In this document: piece after piece, positions 50,652 through 63,193 of the stretch | Layout: each line of letters begins with the position of its first letter | Numbering within the stretch: the stretch's first letter is position 1 | Position numbers and translations under genes: made by a program | The notes under the pieces: generated by a model | The model's input: only the letters and a program-made list of their open reading frames with translations | What the model was told of the DNA's origin: nothing | Database searches by the model: none | Source of the DNA: Lindgomyces ingoldianus | Lineage: Eukaryota; Ascomycota; Dothideomycetes; Pleosporales; Lindgomycetaceae | Direction: 5' to 3' | Length of the DNA stretch: 64,000 bases | Assembly (NCBI RefSeq): GCF_010093535.1 | Contig: NW_022985182.1 | Location: 879,785-943,784, forward strand

Positions 50652-53600
50652 GTTGAATTTGTGAATGCTCGAAGTTAAACCTGGTCTAATATAGCGAGGA
50701 TCAATCCAAGGGTCGAGGCGATTGCAAAAACATTAATGCACGATCGCTGATGTTGCATCTACTATTTTTTAATTTGGCTTTTGCATGTGGATATGGGAAT
50801 GGGATGCGAAAAGGGATATCGTTGTCTCCTGCTAGATTGTATCCAGGGCTCTATCAGATCAGCCATTCCACAGTATGCACTTAAAACCAGGAGGTGGGAG
50901 AAGAGTATGTTTGATTTGAGCTCTCTTCATCAAGTCTCATACTAACTAGAGAAGCGAGAGATGAGAAGGAATTGGTAATCTCTATGCAAATTAGGCGTCG
51001 ATTATTTGCCCACCATCAATCTTCCTTCACCTTACACTTTCTGTGGAGGATAAAATAGCTTGGCAATAGCTGTTCAGAAGATCGGATAAAGTAACTCTCC
51101 TATCTAAGAGAGTTGAAGGCTCTCCTTATATACACCGAGCTTCGGAACATACTATCTCCAGATCCCGAGCCGCGTCCCAGGCTCTGAGCCCTAGCCAAGG
51201 CTCTCAGTATACACGACACTTTCTATTCACAACACCAGGACGCCATAGTCAGAATCTCGCCGAAGTCAAATAGCGCATGTTAAACTTCCCTAATTCCTTT
51301 CCATCCATATTGTCTAAGTAAATATACACATTGGTGGCCTCTATTATCACTTATCATTAAGGTATATTAATTAGCCTTACCCTGGATGTTCGCTAACGAG
51401 ACATACAGCAAGCCGCCTTAACATCTCTGTAGGGACAATGTCCTGAAGATTGACAGTAGGTTCTTCCTGGGTTCGTCCTCCGGTTACGCACCTCTTCGAT
51501 ATCCCGGCTTGAACCCCTCCACAATCTTGCGCCTATCCTACTACCAACTGAGTACAAGCTGGGAGAATTAGGGAGCCATTACTCACTTCGTTCTGTTGCG
51601 GCTGTCCGTAATTATATTAGACCAGCTGTTTTGGAGGTAGATGCGTTGACGATTCAGGATGAAAGTGAAGTCAGCTTAGTTCTGAACCCTTTCCATCAGC
51701 CCTATACTAAGCAGAGAAGCAAAAGATGGGAACACATTAGTTTCCTCCCACCTCTAGGTTTCGTTAGCTCTCGAAGTACTTGTTGCAAGAGTATGAGCAT
51801 GACTGCAAGCTCTTATCATTCGCTTCTATAGTAATTAAGCTGTCGATGAGTTGTCCACCATCAGTATTCCTTTACATCACTTCCAATACTCGACCTCCGG
51901 AAATTGTTCAAGGGTATTTCCAATTGCAGCGTTTTCAAAATTTGCATCACCTTGATTTACTAAACTCAGGTCAAGGCATCCGAAAATGCAACACTGAAAT
52001 GGAACTGTAGCACACAAAATAATATGATTTATTGCCTTTGTCGTCCCAGGACTTTCCAAATGGGTTCATTGTTCTCCAAAGTCTTTATCTTCGCTAGAGG
52101 AACTTGGTTCAAGAAAATAGAGAACATGGTGATGAGCTAAGCTACTGAGAAAGAGTTAGACTTGTCCCCACCTAGTCCATGCCCTGACTTGAAGATTACC
52201 TGAAGGAGTTGTGGGGATGGAGAAAGCCCAATAACTGAAAGCCTTCGCATCTAAAGCGGAATTCCACGAGTTAGCCCGCACACCCAGCGCAACCTTTCTG
52301 GAAGAGTCCAAATGGAGACGACTTACCAGTTGGTCGATTTTTTGGGAGAGTTAGGGTAAAGACAAAGAATCCAATCAGACGAATGCAACGGTCGGCCATG
52401 TTCTAGCGCATACCGGAAAGACGTGTTGCACGATGAATATTTCCAAGTGTTGGGAAATGATTCAAGTTTAGGCTGGTGCTGGTCAAAAGGTCTGCAGCGG
52501 CGTTCGGTACTCGACTAGAAAATGCCATGAAATTGCACAGTATAGGTTTTTGTATTGCCGTCCAGATGTTCACGGAAGGCCTTTGCTGCTTCTTCCTTCA
52601 ACTAATTCGTCGGACCTAGGTTGGGGAGTTTAGAGAGCATGCTGAAGACATCGACCATGCTGTCAAGTATCCCATCATTCGTAAAATCTTCAGGTGAACC
52701 CCGAATTAGTTGGCCCCATATTCGGAAAGTTCACTGACTTCAGATTTGAGCACTCACGAATTGAAGACCGATTTGGTGATATGCGCCTATACGGTGTTGG
52801 TCTTCGGTCGAAGCATTTACAGAGTAGCTGGTCAGTCGCATTTGCCGTCGTAGCAGGAACGAGGCATAGCCTCGAATTCGATGACATCGTAAAAGCCGAT
52901 ACAGGCGACAACCGAAGTCTAAAAAAGTAAGCATCAAGAAATACCTAATTCAAAGAGCCGGGATTTTGTTTACTTACGGCTGAGTGAGCGGCGAAATCAC
53001 TCACTCACCCGCAGCGACTATAGAGAATCGTCCTGCGCACTTTAAACTCATGACCCCCATCAATTCAAACAGTGAAGTCTAAGAACAAATCAGACCGGAC
53101 AATCAGTAAAAGCAGTGTCAGCTCAGACTTAAGTTGCATGATGGGTGAACATACTCAGGTAGAGCTGCTTTGACAACTCTTATGCAGACTCACCCGCATT
53201 TGGATCAGCTGGGGTTGCCTCCATGCTCAATCAAATTGCGCGAGATGTTACCGAATGGTTAAGGAAGGGAGCTGGGGAGAAAGATAGGGCGAGGGAGGGG
53301 ATATCCTTTGTACTTAATCGATTGAGAGTTGGGCGCAAAGAGGTGGTCAATACTCAAGCCATGAGACCTTTCTCTTACTTTTTAAAAGTACGTTTCTAAC
53401 GCAAATATCGTCCCGTGTGATGTGGGATAGCGGTGGGCAAATTCAAGACGTATCACCAAGTCGCATAAGTTAAATAAAAGCTATTTAGTTGCTACACTCA
53501 CGAACGACTATGGTATATACAAGGCTGTCCCAGAAAAATGTCGATGGATGAAACATACCAGGAGGGAGGGTGACGGAAGGGGGATTCTGGATCTAAATAT

Positions 53601-54870
53601 AGGAGAATGGTAGGGCCATTTGAAGGAATGATAATTGGAAGGTAAGAATATGATATGGGAAAGGGGATGAAAAGGATATTGAGAGTGACGAGAACGACGC
53701 GATAGATACAACAGGAAGGTCACTAAAGATTGTGTTCTCAGGGTGATTCGGGGTGAGATGATATGCAAAATTTGAGGGGGAGTAGACTCAAGGAGTTGGA
53801 GCAGGAGCAGGAACAGGATTCTAGTCGAGCCAGACTACCTGTGATACGCAGAGCACGTGACCCGGTCGTCCTTATCTGACTAAGTCCTCCCAGTCCTCCC
53901 CTGAGAGAGTTGCGGCTCGAGCAGGGCCGGCAGCATCTTTTGCTCCGGTAAGGTTCAGGAATGGGGCTCGTCGGATGAAGTCCATGGCATGTCTGTGGCG
54001 TGACGGGAGGGGCTGATTGGCTGCGGATGATAAGATGCAGACCATTTCGTGCAGGCAAGAATGCTTCCCGCTGCCCGTCGATTCCAGCGGTCTGGTAATC
54101 CTGAATGAATTTCGTGCCGTCCTCCAATGATGTTCACAGGAAATGGAGTTGGTTTTCCACAATAGGCAAGCGCGAGGGAATGATTGGGTCTGACAGCTGT
54201 CAGGACCTTGATTTCCAGCTGCCGAGTAGGTAACCTCACACATCATGTCTTCGAACAAAATGATAGTAGATATGAGCTATGCCTGGAGATTGGGTCTGGT
54301 TGAACGACACTCGAGCTCCTCAAGAGCCCAAAATCAGCCTCTTTGGGAAGGAGACGCGGAGTGTCGCAGCCTGCCCCACTAGGGCTGAGGGCGGAGGACG
54401 TGGCGCAACCGAGAAACAAGGTGAGGATCACTCCACTCGATGCTCCTGGCTCTGTCGCTTCAATTTTCATCAGCCAACGAAGAAGGTGTTTCGAAGCTTC
54501 AGGTGAGAGCAAGAGACACAGATTGAGAAGTGCTAGCAGATCAATTGTCGACGTTGAGGCTCTGGTTGGGCGTGAGACATCATGGGAAACCTTCCCCGCA
54601 TCCTACTCGCGTAGTAACCCCACACCAGTTCGTTTTGGAAGGTCGCCGGCAAAACACACGCAGCACGCGTGACGCCAGGAGAAGCGTCCGCGGGCGGGAA
54701 GCGGTACGGTCCCTTATGTACCTGAGCTTCGCAAACCGTGGCAGCTTCGTTGTCCTTCACTCCGCATCGCCATTGTCTGCTACCTGAGGTCGCGCAAGTC
54801 ACGGCCAGCAGATGCGGGTTCTCAGCTTCCTCTCCAGCCCTTCTACCTCGGAGACACGTTTTGGCTAAGT
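50652..54870. other. Long intergenic region, no gene recognised
   Basis: 4.2 kb between DBP9 and the transhydrogenase gene. Short frames on both strands have no family match. A tRNA-like stretch (51491-51565, minus) is listed separately. At 52979-53018 there is an imperfect inverted repeat (GAGTGAGCGG ... CACTCACTCACCCGC). The minus frames at 53738-54258 are Arg/Ser-rich overlapping frames of doubtful meaning. The last 300 bp before 54871 should be the transhydrogenase promoter. Confidence 0.45.
51491..51565 (-). other. tRNA-like sequence (pseudogene or SINE head)
   Basis: On the minus strand a box-A-like TACTCAGTTGGTAGTAGG is followed after about 25 bases by a box-B-like GGTTCAAGCC, the spacing of an internal Pol III promoter. 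The acceptor and T stems do not pair properly, so a working tRNA is unlikely. It could be a tRNA relic or the head of a short interspersed element. Confidence 0.25.
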
Positions 54871-57800
54871 ATGAGCTCCACAAACTGCCTGGTAGGGAGT
54901 CGGCTGGTCACTTTTCGACCGCGCGCAAGCTCCTCCCAGCTCCCCAGCTTGAGGCTGCACGTTTCGACGTTAGCCTTTCGCCCAACACCTATAGTTCATC
55001 ACAAGTTCAATTATGAGCGTCTCAAGCCACAGCAGCCAACCGCGTCCGCCCGGAGCTTGTCCCGCCCTAAAACGCTGTACCTGCAGAAGCATGTTCCGCA
55101 GGTCCCATCCACCGCTGTTGCTCGCTATGCATCCCTTGCAGCGGATCCGCATGACGAGGAGCTTCCAACTTCTCCCCCCTTCACCGCTGGTCCCTACGCA
55201 AACCTCACCGTGGGTATTCCTCGCGAGAGCTTCCCTGGGGAACGTCGAGTTGCCATAACTCCACAGAATGTCCAGCTGTTGCTGAAGAAGGGCTTCTCTC
55301 GCGTATTGATCGAGCGTGGTGCGGGCGTTGAAGCTCAATTCACCGACGAAGCATATGAGCATGCAGGAGCCAAGACTGTCGACCGCAGAACGGTCTTCTC
55401 TCAGAGTGACATCCTTCTCAAAGTTCGAGCTCTTAGCATCGATGGGCCTGATAGCGAGGTGGATGCCATTCGAGAGGGCGCCACTGTCATTTCTTTTCTC
55501 TATCCGGTACAGAATAGACCTGTCGTAGATAGAATTGCTTCTCGTAAAGCTACTGCTTTTGCTATGGATATGGTTCCCCGCATTTCTCGCGCCCAGGTGT
55601 TTGACGCATTGAGGTATACCTACTCTTCCCTTCTAACCCTGCCCCTACTTTGAGGCTGACATGCAGCAAAGTTCAATGGCCAACATTGCCGGGTACAAAG
55701 CCATCCTGGAAGCTTCTAACCACTTCGGTCGTTTCCTTACTGGCCAAGTCACTGCCGCCGGGAAGGTATGCTACGCTACAGGGTATCGCTGTCCGGATAT
55801 GGAATTAACATACTCCAGATTCCCCCATGCAAAGTCCTCGTTATTGGCGCTGGTGTGGCTGGACTGAGTGCAATTGCAACGGCAAGTACAATTTCCTCTG
55901 TATAAGATGTCAGGCTGATCTGGTGTTATAGGCCCGTCGCATGGGAGCGATTGTACGTGGATTCGATACTCGTTCCGCAGCTCGAGAGCAAGTTCAGTCA
56001 CTTGGTGCAGAATTCATCGAGGTTGAGATTGAAGAAGAGGGATCTGGAACAGGAGGCTATGCAAAGGAAATGTCGAAGGAGTTCATCGAAGCAGAAATGA
56101 AGTTGTTCACGGAACAGTGTCGCGAGGTAGACATTGTAGTCACTACAGCATTGATTCCTGGAAGGCCGGCCCCAAAGCTGATCACTAAAGCTGTAAGCAT
56201 ACCCTTACGTGAAAGAGGATCTATTGCTTACTATCAGGAAGATGCTTGGTGCCATGAGGCCCGGATCTGTTATTGTCGATCTCGCCGCTGAAGCTGGTGG
56301 CAATTGTGAAGCAACTGTCCCCGGAAAACTTTCGAAATATCATGGAGTAACGATAATTGGTCCGCACGAACTACAAGTCTTAGTCTTCTATGGTGGCTTA
56401 TGATGAATTAGGTTACACTGACTTGCCCTCGAGGCTTCCAACTCAATCGTCGACCCTATACTCGAACAATATCACTAAATTCCTCCTTTCCCTCCAACCC
56501 GCAGACCAGAAGGAGAAATACTATGACGTAGATTTAAACGATGAAGTCACCCGCGGCTCTATCGTGACATACGATGGCAAAATTATTCCTCCTGCTCCTC
56601 GCCCGGCTCCCCCTCCGCCACCGGCTAAGGCACCTTCGCTTGCCGACGCCGCTGCGAATATTGTGCAGCTTACTCCCTGGCAAAATCAGACTCGTGATGT
56701 TGCAGGGATCACGGCAGCAATGAGCAGTGCTCTAGCTCTTGGAAAGTTCACTGGGTGAGATCATCTATCTTTTTTTCTTTGTCTTCCTCCCAAGGTTAAT
56801 CGTTTCCCTAGACCTCTTTTCATGGGAAATGCATTCACGTTCGCTCTGGCGAGTCTTATCGGATATCGAGTCGTTTGGGGTGTTGCACCTGCATTGCACT
56901 CTCCACTTATGAGTGTCACAAATGCTATCTCTGGTATGGTTGGCATAGGAGGATTCTTCGTCATGGGCGGCGGCCTTCTTCCCCACACCATTCCCCAGAC
57001 ATTGGGAGCTTTGTCCGTTCTGCTCGCTTTTGTCAACGTCTCAGGCGGTTTCGTTATCACCAAGCGCATGCTGGACATGTTTAAGCGCCCAACCGACCCT
57101 GCTGAATTTCCCTGGCTATACGCAATTCCAGCAGTACTATTTGGTGGAGGATATATCGCTGCAGCGAGCACTGGAATGGCAGGCCTTGTACAGGCTGGCT
57201 ATCTCGTCAGTAGCGTTCTCTGCGTGAGTTCTCTCTCTGGTCTGGCCTCTCAAGCAACAGCTCGTCGTGGTAACATCCTGGGAATACTCGGTGTCTTTTC
57301 TGGAATTCTGGCTTCACTTCTTGCTGTGGGCTTCGAACCGGATGTCCTCATGCAATTCGGCAGCCTTGCCGCCGTAGGCACGCTGGCTGGAATGCTCATC
57401 GGCCGACGGATTACCCCGACTTCCCTACCTCAGACTGTGGCTGCGTTGCACTCCGTCGTTGGCCTGGCTGCTGTCTTGACTAGCATTGGCAGTGTTCTGG
57501 GTCACACGGGGGATATCTCGACCCTCCACATGGTTAGCGCTTATCTTGGTGTTCTCATCGGTGGGGTAACCTTTACCGGGAGCATCGTTGCTTTCCTCAA
57601 GCTTGCCGGGAGAATGTCTTCGAAACCGCTCATTCTGCCAGGCCGTCATATCATCAACACATCGCTTCTCGGAGCTAACATGGCTACAATGGGTGCCTTC
57701 CTCACTGCCGCTCCTGGGGCTCCACTTATTGGGGCCGCTTGTCTGACTGCCAATGCTGCTCTCAGCTTCGTCAAGGGCTATACTACAACTGCAGCCATTG

Positions 57801-58672
57801 GAGGTGCCGACATGCCGGTCGTCATTACGGTACTGAACGCCTACTCTGGATTTGCGCTCGTGGCTGAAGGTTTCATGTTGGATAATCCTCTGCTCACTAG
57901 CGTTGGCGCGCTCATTGGAGTATCTGGATCTATCCTTTCGTACATTATGTGCGTGGCTATGAATCGATCACTCACCAATGTTCTATTCGGCGGTATTGCA
58001 GCTACGCCGCAGGCGCAATCAGAAATAACGGGAACGGTCACGAAGACGAGTGCAGAGGAAACAGCCGAGTATTTGATTAATGCCGAGAATGTCATCATTG
58101 TAAGTCCTCCTCCAGCTTATGAAGTTTTGTACTGAGCTTTAAACCAGGTCGTCGGCTACGGCATGGCCGTCGCAAAAGCCCAATATGCTATCTCCGACTT
58201 CGTCAAATACCTACGGTCCAAGGGCGTCAATGTACGTTTCGCCATCCACCCTGTCGCGGGCCGCATGCCGGGTCAATGCAACGTGCTCCTCGCCGAAGCC
58301 TCTGTTCCCTATGACATTGTACTTGAAATGGACGAAATTAATGACGATTTTGGCGACACTGATGTCACGCTTGTTATCGGTGCCAACGACACTGTGAATC
58401 CGATTGCGTTGGAGCCTGGATCCTCGATTGCAGGTATGCCTGTGCTGCATGCGTGGAAGAGCAAGCAGGTGGTTATTATGAAGCGAGGGATGGCGAGTGG
58501 GTATGCAGATGTGCCAAATCCGATGTTCTTTATGGAAAACACGAAGATGCTCTTTGGAGATGCGAATGATAGCTGTAATGGTCAGTCAACCACCAAAGTC
58601 TTCTGAGTGTCGTAGATCATTTGCTAATTATGTCTGCTAGCTATCAAACGCGCCCTAGAGGAGAGGAAGTGA
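54871..58672 (+). CDS. nnt: Mitochondrial NAD(P) transhydrogenase (proton-translocating)
   Basis: Nine exons: 54871-55613, 55672-55765, 55819-55881, 55932-56192, 56242-56359, 56412-56754, 56812-58099, 58148-58580, 58641-58672; 1124 aa, closing in phase. The enzyme moves hydride from NADH to NADP+ using the proton gradient of the inner mitochondrial membrane. The N-terminus is Arg/Ser/Leu-rich, a likely mitochondrial targeting peptide. The NAD-binding alpha domain starts near residue 110 ([20 protein letters not shown]) and includes [33 protein letters not shown] and [13 protein letters not shown] Pro/Ala linker leads to the membrane part, mostly in exon 7, with many hydrophobic helices. The NADP-binding beta domain is C-terminal ([60 protein letters not shown]). 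Alpha and beta are fused, as in eukaryotes. Intron 3 (55882-55931) has a GC donor. Confidence 0.93.
55882..55931 (+). other. GC-AG intron in the transhydrogenase gene
   Basis: The 50 bp intron starts GCAAGT and ends TTATAG. Removing it gives the conserved A-I-A-T-A-R-R-M-G run; the nearby GT at 55886 would put the protein out of frame. GC donors are a known minor class and, as here, usually have an otherwise perfect donor site. Confidence 0.8.
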
Positions 58673-59282
58673 AATGGCAAATGATTGATGGATCTATTGG
58701 AGGATTCGTTTCAACTTTATCTGAATTGAGAGGGAATTTGCAGGTGGAAGGGTGAGGACGGCAAGTTTTGGCTCTTGGATTTCGTGCATTCTGTCTGGAG
58801 TGTCTCGATTCATGAGCAGCATTAGTTAGCGGTGTTTATTAGAATGCAAGACATACTCATCCTACTGGTGCTTGGCCCTTTTCCTCATATGTTTCTGTTC
58901 GCCTGAAGTCGTGTGATGAATGGTAGCCTTGGAGAGGAGGAATTGATGATCCCTGTAAGCTACGCCAAGCCCTACGTCGATCACAAGGATTGGATCGGGC
59001 GATGCGTGGTGACGTACATGGTTGTGCAGCACATCCAAATCTTGGATTGAGGATATAAATCTATAATGATGTATTCAATGCTGAATTCACGCACAAAGCA
59101 TTCCACAGAAACTTCCGTCAATATCTGAACCTCAACACCAACTGACTCCTAAATCCTCTGCACACACATCCGAGACATCTAATTCGACCCGAACATCGTC
59201 GTCGTGAGCAAATCTCCAACCCAACAGTACCAAATAAATTAACCTAAAATACTAACACACATCCTCTCACTAGAACAGCACA
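58673..59282. other. Intergenic region
   Basis: 0.6 kb with the 3' end of the transhydrogenase transcript and the promoter or leader of the next small gene. A possible leader intron ends at CTCACTAG just before 59,273. Confidence 0.4.
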
Positions 59283-59627
59283 ATGGCCTTCCCCCTCCTC
59301 TTCACTCTTCCCCCCTCCAACCGTCACGAAGTCATCCTCCTCGACCCATCCTCCAGCAAACCGACCCTCAAATCGCTAAACAAACAACTTACATCCACAA
59401 TCGCCACATCTGCCAATTGCGCGGAATTCATGGGGAAATACAAATCTAAGGACGTACAGGAAACAATTCAAGAGCTGAAAGTGCATTGGGCGGAAGCGGG
59501 GAGGGACCCGAAGATGTGGCCGGAGTATACGGTTGTGACGGAGGAGAATTTGGCTGCGGTGCTAGAGATGTTGAGGTTGGGGGTGGGGAAAGATGTGTTG
59601 GAGGTTAAGGTTGGGAAGGCGGAGTAA
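59283..59627 (+). CDS. Small protein of unknown function, 114 aa
   Basis: ATG context is good (GCACAATGGC). The protein has a hydrophobic start (MAFPLLFTLPPSNRHEVILL), a Ser/Thr/Lys-rich middle and a helical, acidic end (SKDVQETIQELKVHWAEAGR, PEYTVVTEENLAAVLEML). The start codon and composition look like a real gene, but I recognise no family. It lies between two conserved genes and its stop is about 0.6 kb from that of CTI6, which points toward it. Confidence 0.6.
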   Translation: MAFPLLFTLPPSNRHEVILLDPSSSKPTLKSLNKQLTSTIATSANCAEFMGKYKSKDVQETIQELKVHWAEAGRDPKMWPEYTVVTEENLAAVLEMLRLGVGKDVLEVKVGKAE

Positions 59628-60248
59628 GGACTGTAGGTGTTGGGGAAGATGGAAGGAAGGAGGACAGAAGGCTGTGGGTATGGGGTGATGAGGGAAGATG
59701 AAAGTAATGAGATTGACTGGTGTTGTGACAGTGAGTAACGCAACTCTAGACAATGTGGTTGATATTATATAAGGTATTGTTGGTAAAATTATTTGGAATT
59801 TCAGATGGACTTTAAACATGTCATATGGCCCACAACATTGGTGATCCGAGCACGTGAAGTTCAGTGTTCTTTTATTCGTGAGACCATGATTCCAGGTTTG
59901 CATTGATCCATACCATATTGACAAATATAGACACCCATTGCCCGTTACCATCGACCCTAGTGTTGACGAGGTGTAAGAAGTGCTAGAAAAAAATTGAGAA
60001 GACATGAATATCCATGCCGATGATCATCTATGTTGCCCAGCGACTATGCAGCGTGACGTCGAAGCCGAAATAAGTGGAGGGTATCCATACCAATGATAGA
60101 CCATGAACCCAAAAATACGATTAAACGCCGATATCCAGAGCAAAATGCTGCTGCATATGCCAGCAGCCTATGCAGTATGCAGATGATTGGAACGAAATCA
60201 AAATGTTAAACGAACCGATTACGCTAGATGCTGTTGATGCTGCTCCAA
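59628..60248. other. Intergenic region between convergent genes
   Basis: 0.6 kb carrying the 3' ends of the small gene and CTI6. CATACCA/CCATATGG-like words recur, but nothing was recognised as a feature. Confidence 0.4.
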
Positions 60249-62245
60249 TCACTTCTCCGTCTGCTCGGCAATCATGCGCTGCCAGTGGACCAGCTCCCTG
60301 CTTAAGTCGTCCATCATCTGAAGCGTGTTGAGTTTCCTAAAGTGTTCAATATCATCCTCATTGTCCTTAGGCCCCTCCTGTTTCTGCTCGCCGTTGACCG
60401 CGGTTGGAGACTGAACAGACAGCGCCGACGGTGGCTTTTCCGCAGCCAATTCAACCTGTCGCTGGGTGATGTAGTTTTGCATATGGCCAGCCGGTCGTCG
60501 TATCTCGTTCCACGATAACTTCTCCAGGCGCCAATTCTTTGATTTGCCTGGCTTGTTTCCAGCGGCTCCGTCACTGCTCTCGTGCCCATTGCCAACCCCA
60601 TTCGTGACAGATATCTGTGGAGAATTGGGCGTGTCGTTCGCTGCCGGGGACGCGCCGTTCGTTGCTGGTGTTGGGGCATCTCGCGTGTATTGATTCCGGC
60701 CAAGTCTACTCTGTCGTTTTTGTGGGGGTCGCCCTGACTTTCTTTGTACAGGCGCGGGTTTAAGGTCGGTGGAAGACGTGTCGGGGGCAACGGATTCAGA
60801 CGCCGAGGGAGCCATTGAAGGGTCCTCTGCTGGTTCTACCTCGACCGTGTCCGGATCTGCTTAAATGTCAGCCACGACGCATAATTGTCAATCCTGATTT
60901 TCTTACCGTCGCCTTTCCTACGCTCAGCGCGGCCCTTCCTCCGATTTGCAGCTTCAGCCCGCTCTCGTTCGCGTTCCTTTTCCCTTAACTCTTTTTCCCG
61001 CTGACTCTTGGCCGCAGCTCCCCGAGGTTTCTGCTTGGGTGCGGTAGCCTTGGGTATCTCTTCATCAGACCATAGGACTGGGGAGTTGCTTGGTGATCTT
61101 GAACTTGTGCGCTGTCGCTTGCTTTCCTGTTTGATTCTGCAGCAAAGCTTGTCAGCAAAGCAGCCGGCTAGCGGGGAAACCGAGTCACTCACTCTTCGCT
61201 CTCGTCGCGTCCGCGCTTCTTCCTATTCCCGTTTTCCGAAAGAGTAGATGTCCCCTCATTCTTGCTCTCCTCCAACACCTTCCTAAGCACCTCGTCCTCG
61301 TCATAGGCGGCCCGACTATTCATGGTTGATCGCCGCTTGCCCAACGACTCGACGCTTGCCCTATTGTTTCTATCCTTGTCCTTAGGCGCCTTGCTTTCCG
61401 GTTCCTTTGACAAAGATGTCTTCCGGGAGGTCTTGGAGTGGTTCTGCTCGTAGACGGGGAGATAGCGCGAGTACTTTTGTCTAGAAGCGAATCCTGTCAG
61501 TGCTAATTTTATCATGAAGGGTGATGGATGGCGGTGCCACAGATTGAAGACCGACTAGAAGCCTTGCCAGCACATTCAGGTGAGTTGGCAATTAGAAAAG
61601 CGTGGTCGCTGGATCCAGCCGACAAACCCGCTATCGTGTATGGGAAGGAAAGGAATATTTCACGCACCCTTTCGAGCTCGTCATGAGCTTGTGCAGGTCT
61701 TTTCTGCACTCCTCGCAAAAGTACTCATCGGGGCTGGCAGCTTCGTCCATGATGCCGACGCAGCCGCCGTGCTGCCAGACCTTGCAGATGTCGCATTGAA
61801 TGAACAGGCCACCTGCTTCATCATTCTGCACGTCAGAATCTGTCAATGAGGATGATTGACCATCTCTGGACTTGCCGCCATCTGAGGGTGCACCCGGGTA
61901 CTCTTGCTGCCCGCACAGGCAGCGCGTGATCTCTTCCTCCTCAGCAATCTCGTCCTCGAGGTCCTCCTCGAGCTTTGTAGAATCGTCTTCGTCATTGTCC
62001 TGCTCGCGGGTTCGGCGTCGGGTCTGCGGCCGCTCGACCTGGGAGCCGCGATGGGCATCGTCGACCTCCTCCGAGGAGAGCGAGTGGGGAGTAGAGGACT
62101 TTTGGGGGCTAGACTGCTTGTGAATCGTTCTCGCCGCTCGTTCTGTGTGTCTAGATGAGGTGGACGACGAGGAGCCGCTGTGTGTTGCCGGTGCGCTGGA
62201 GGTTGGCTGGGTGGTGCGAGCCCGCGAGGAGCGTCGCGGCGACAT
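60249..62245 (-). CDS. CTI6: PHD-finger protein CTI6, Rpd3L histone deacetylase complex
   Basis: Four exons: 62245-61668, 61480-61193, 61136-60907, 60856-60249; 567 aa, in phase. One PHD finger with the C4HC3 set C109, C111, C151, C154, H159, C162, C177 and C180 (RCLCGQQEYPGAP, FIQCDICKVWQHGGCVGIMD, YFCEECRKDLHKL). The 39-residue gap between the first and second Cys pairs is a polar insert. Text after the finger (GQKYSRYLPVYEQNHSKTSR) and near the C-terminus (RRPAGHMQNYITQRQVELA, HFRKLNTLQMMDDLSRELVH) is typical of fungal Cti6. In yeast the PHD finger reads histone H3 methylation for the Rpd3L deacetylase and links Cyc8-Tup1 to SAGA. The first intron is 187 bp, longer than the others. The middle is highly charged (RKGRAERRKGD) and nuclear-like. 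Confidence 0.88.
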
Positions 62246-63193
62246 TGTGACTATGCTCCGGTGCGACAGCCGATGGATGGATCAATGGTCGCTGGTGCCT
62301 GGAAGGGTAGTGGGTGCTAGCTACTGGGCGTAGCTCGACTGTGGGCGTGGGGAGAAGGTAGCGCTGCGAAGGCGGAGATTGCGGGACAAAAGCTTCGCGA
62401 GCTTCAAAGGGCGACGACGGGATGGATTGGCGATGCAACAAGAGAGGTGTAGTGTCCTAGAAGCATGGTACAGTCCTAAGCGGTGATCCGGGACAGCGAG
62501 CAGTGACAATGGGGTTTGGGCAACGGAGCTGGAAGCGTGAGGGAGCAAAGAATCTCATCGAGTCCAAAGTGGGCGCAAGACGCGAAACAATGGTTGATCT
62601 GTCCGCCCGTAGTGAGCGCTGCTACGGCGGGCCATATCCTCCAAAACCGCACGTGACATGGGGCCTCGGCATTACCCGGGAGGCCGTCGTCGGGGTAAGG
62701 AGGGGCATGAAAGGAGGATACACAAAGAGGAGTTCAAGTATCATTCTCGCCGGCCATGAATGAAGGGGGGTGGCTCGAGAAAGAGCGTGCAAGTCAAAGA
62801 TCTGTGGTGACCTGGAGATGTCGCGCTCGAAGTGGACGAAAGTAACCGTGACCGCTACGGCTTGGCATGAGCTCCATTGGGCCTAGCGCTATCCTTGGAG
62901 AGGGGTTTTTCGCGCTTCATCATTATGAGTGGCTGCACTCTTTCACTTTGACGCGCCCTTGGTTGAGCGGCACTTTGGACGCTTTCACTCAAGACAGGGC
63001 CAGAATTCACTTTTTTGCGAAAACGTACTGATGATCACGTTTTATCAGTATCAGATTGGACTTGTTTGCAGATCATTGCATTCTCTTGCCTGCCCGCAGC
63101 ATGCATATCCTCAGGAGATGTTGTGCCCATTCTGGTATTTTTCTTCCTATGCACTATCCCCATTGTTATCTTCCGTCCACTTCTACTAGTCCG
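62246..63193. other. Intergenic region with CTI6 promoter
   Basis: 0.95 kb from the CTI6 start to the catalase 3' end. Short frames only; no feature recognised. Confidence 0.4.

Noticed and set aside
51000..51480. Stretch with a TATATA box and CCAAGG..ACACGACAC text, considered as a solo LTR
   Set aside because: No TG..CA ends, target duplication or second copy could be found by eye.
53738..54258. Overlapping minus-strand frames of 128 and 129 codons
   Set aside because: Three frames overlap on one strand, composition is Arg/Ser/His-rich and no family matches; not supported as a gene.
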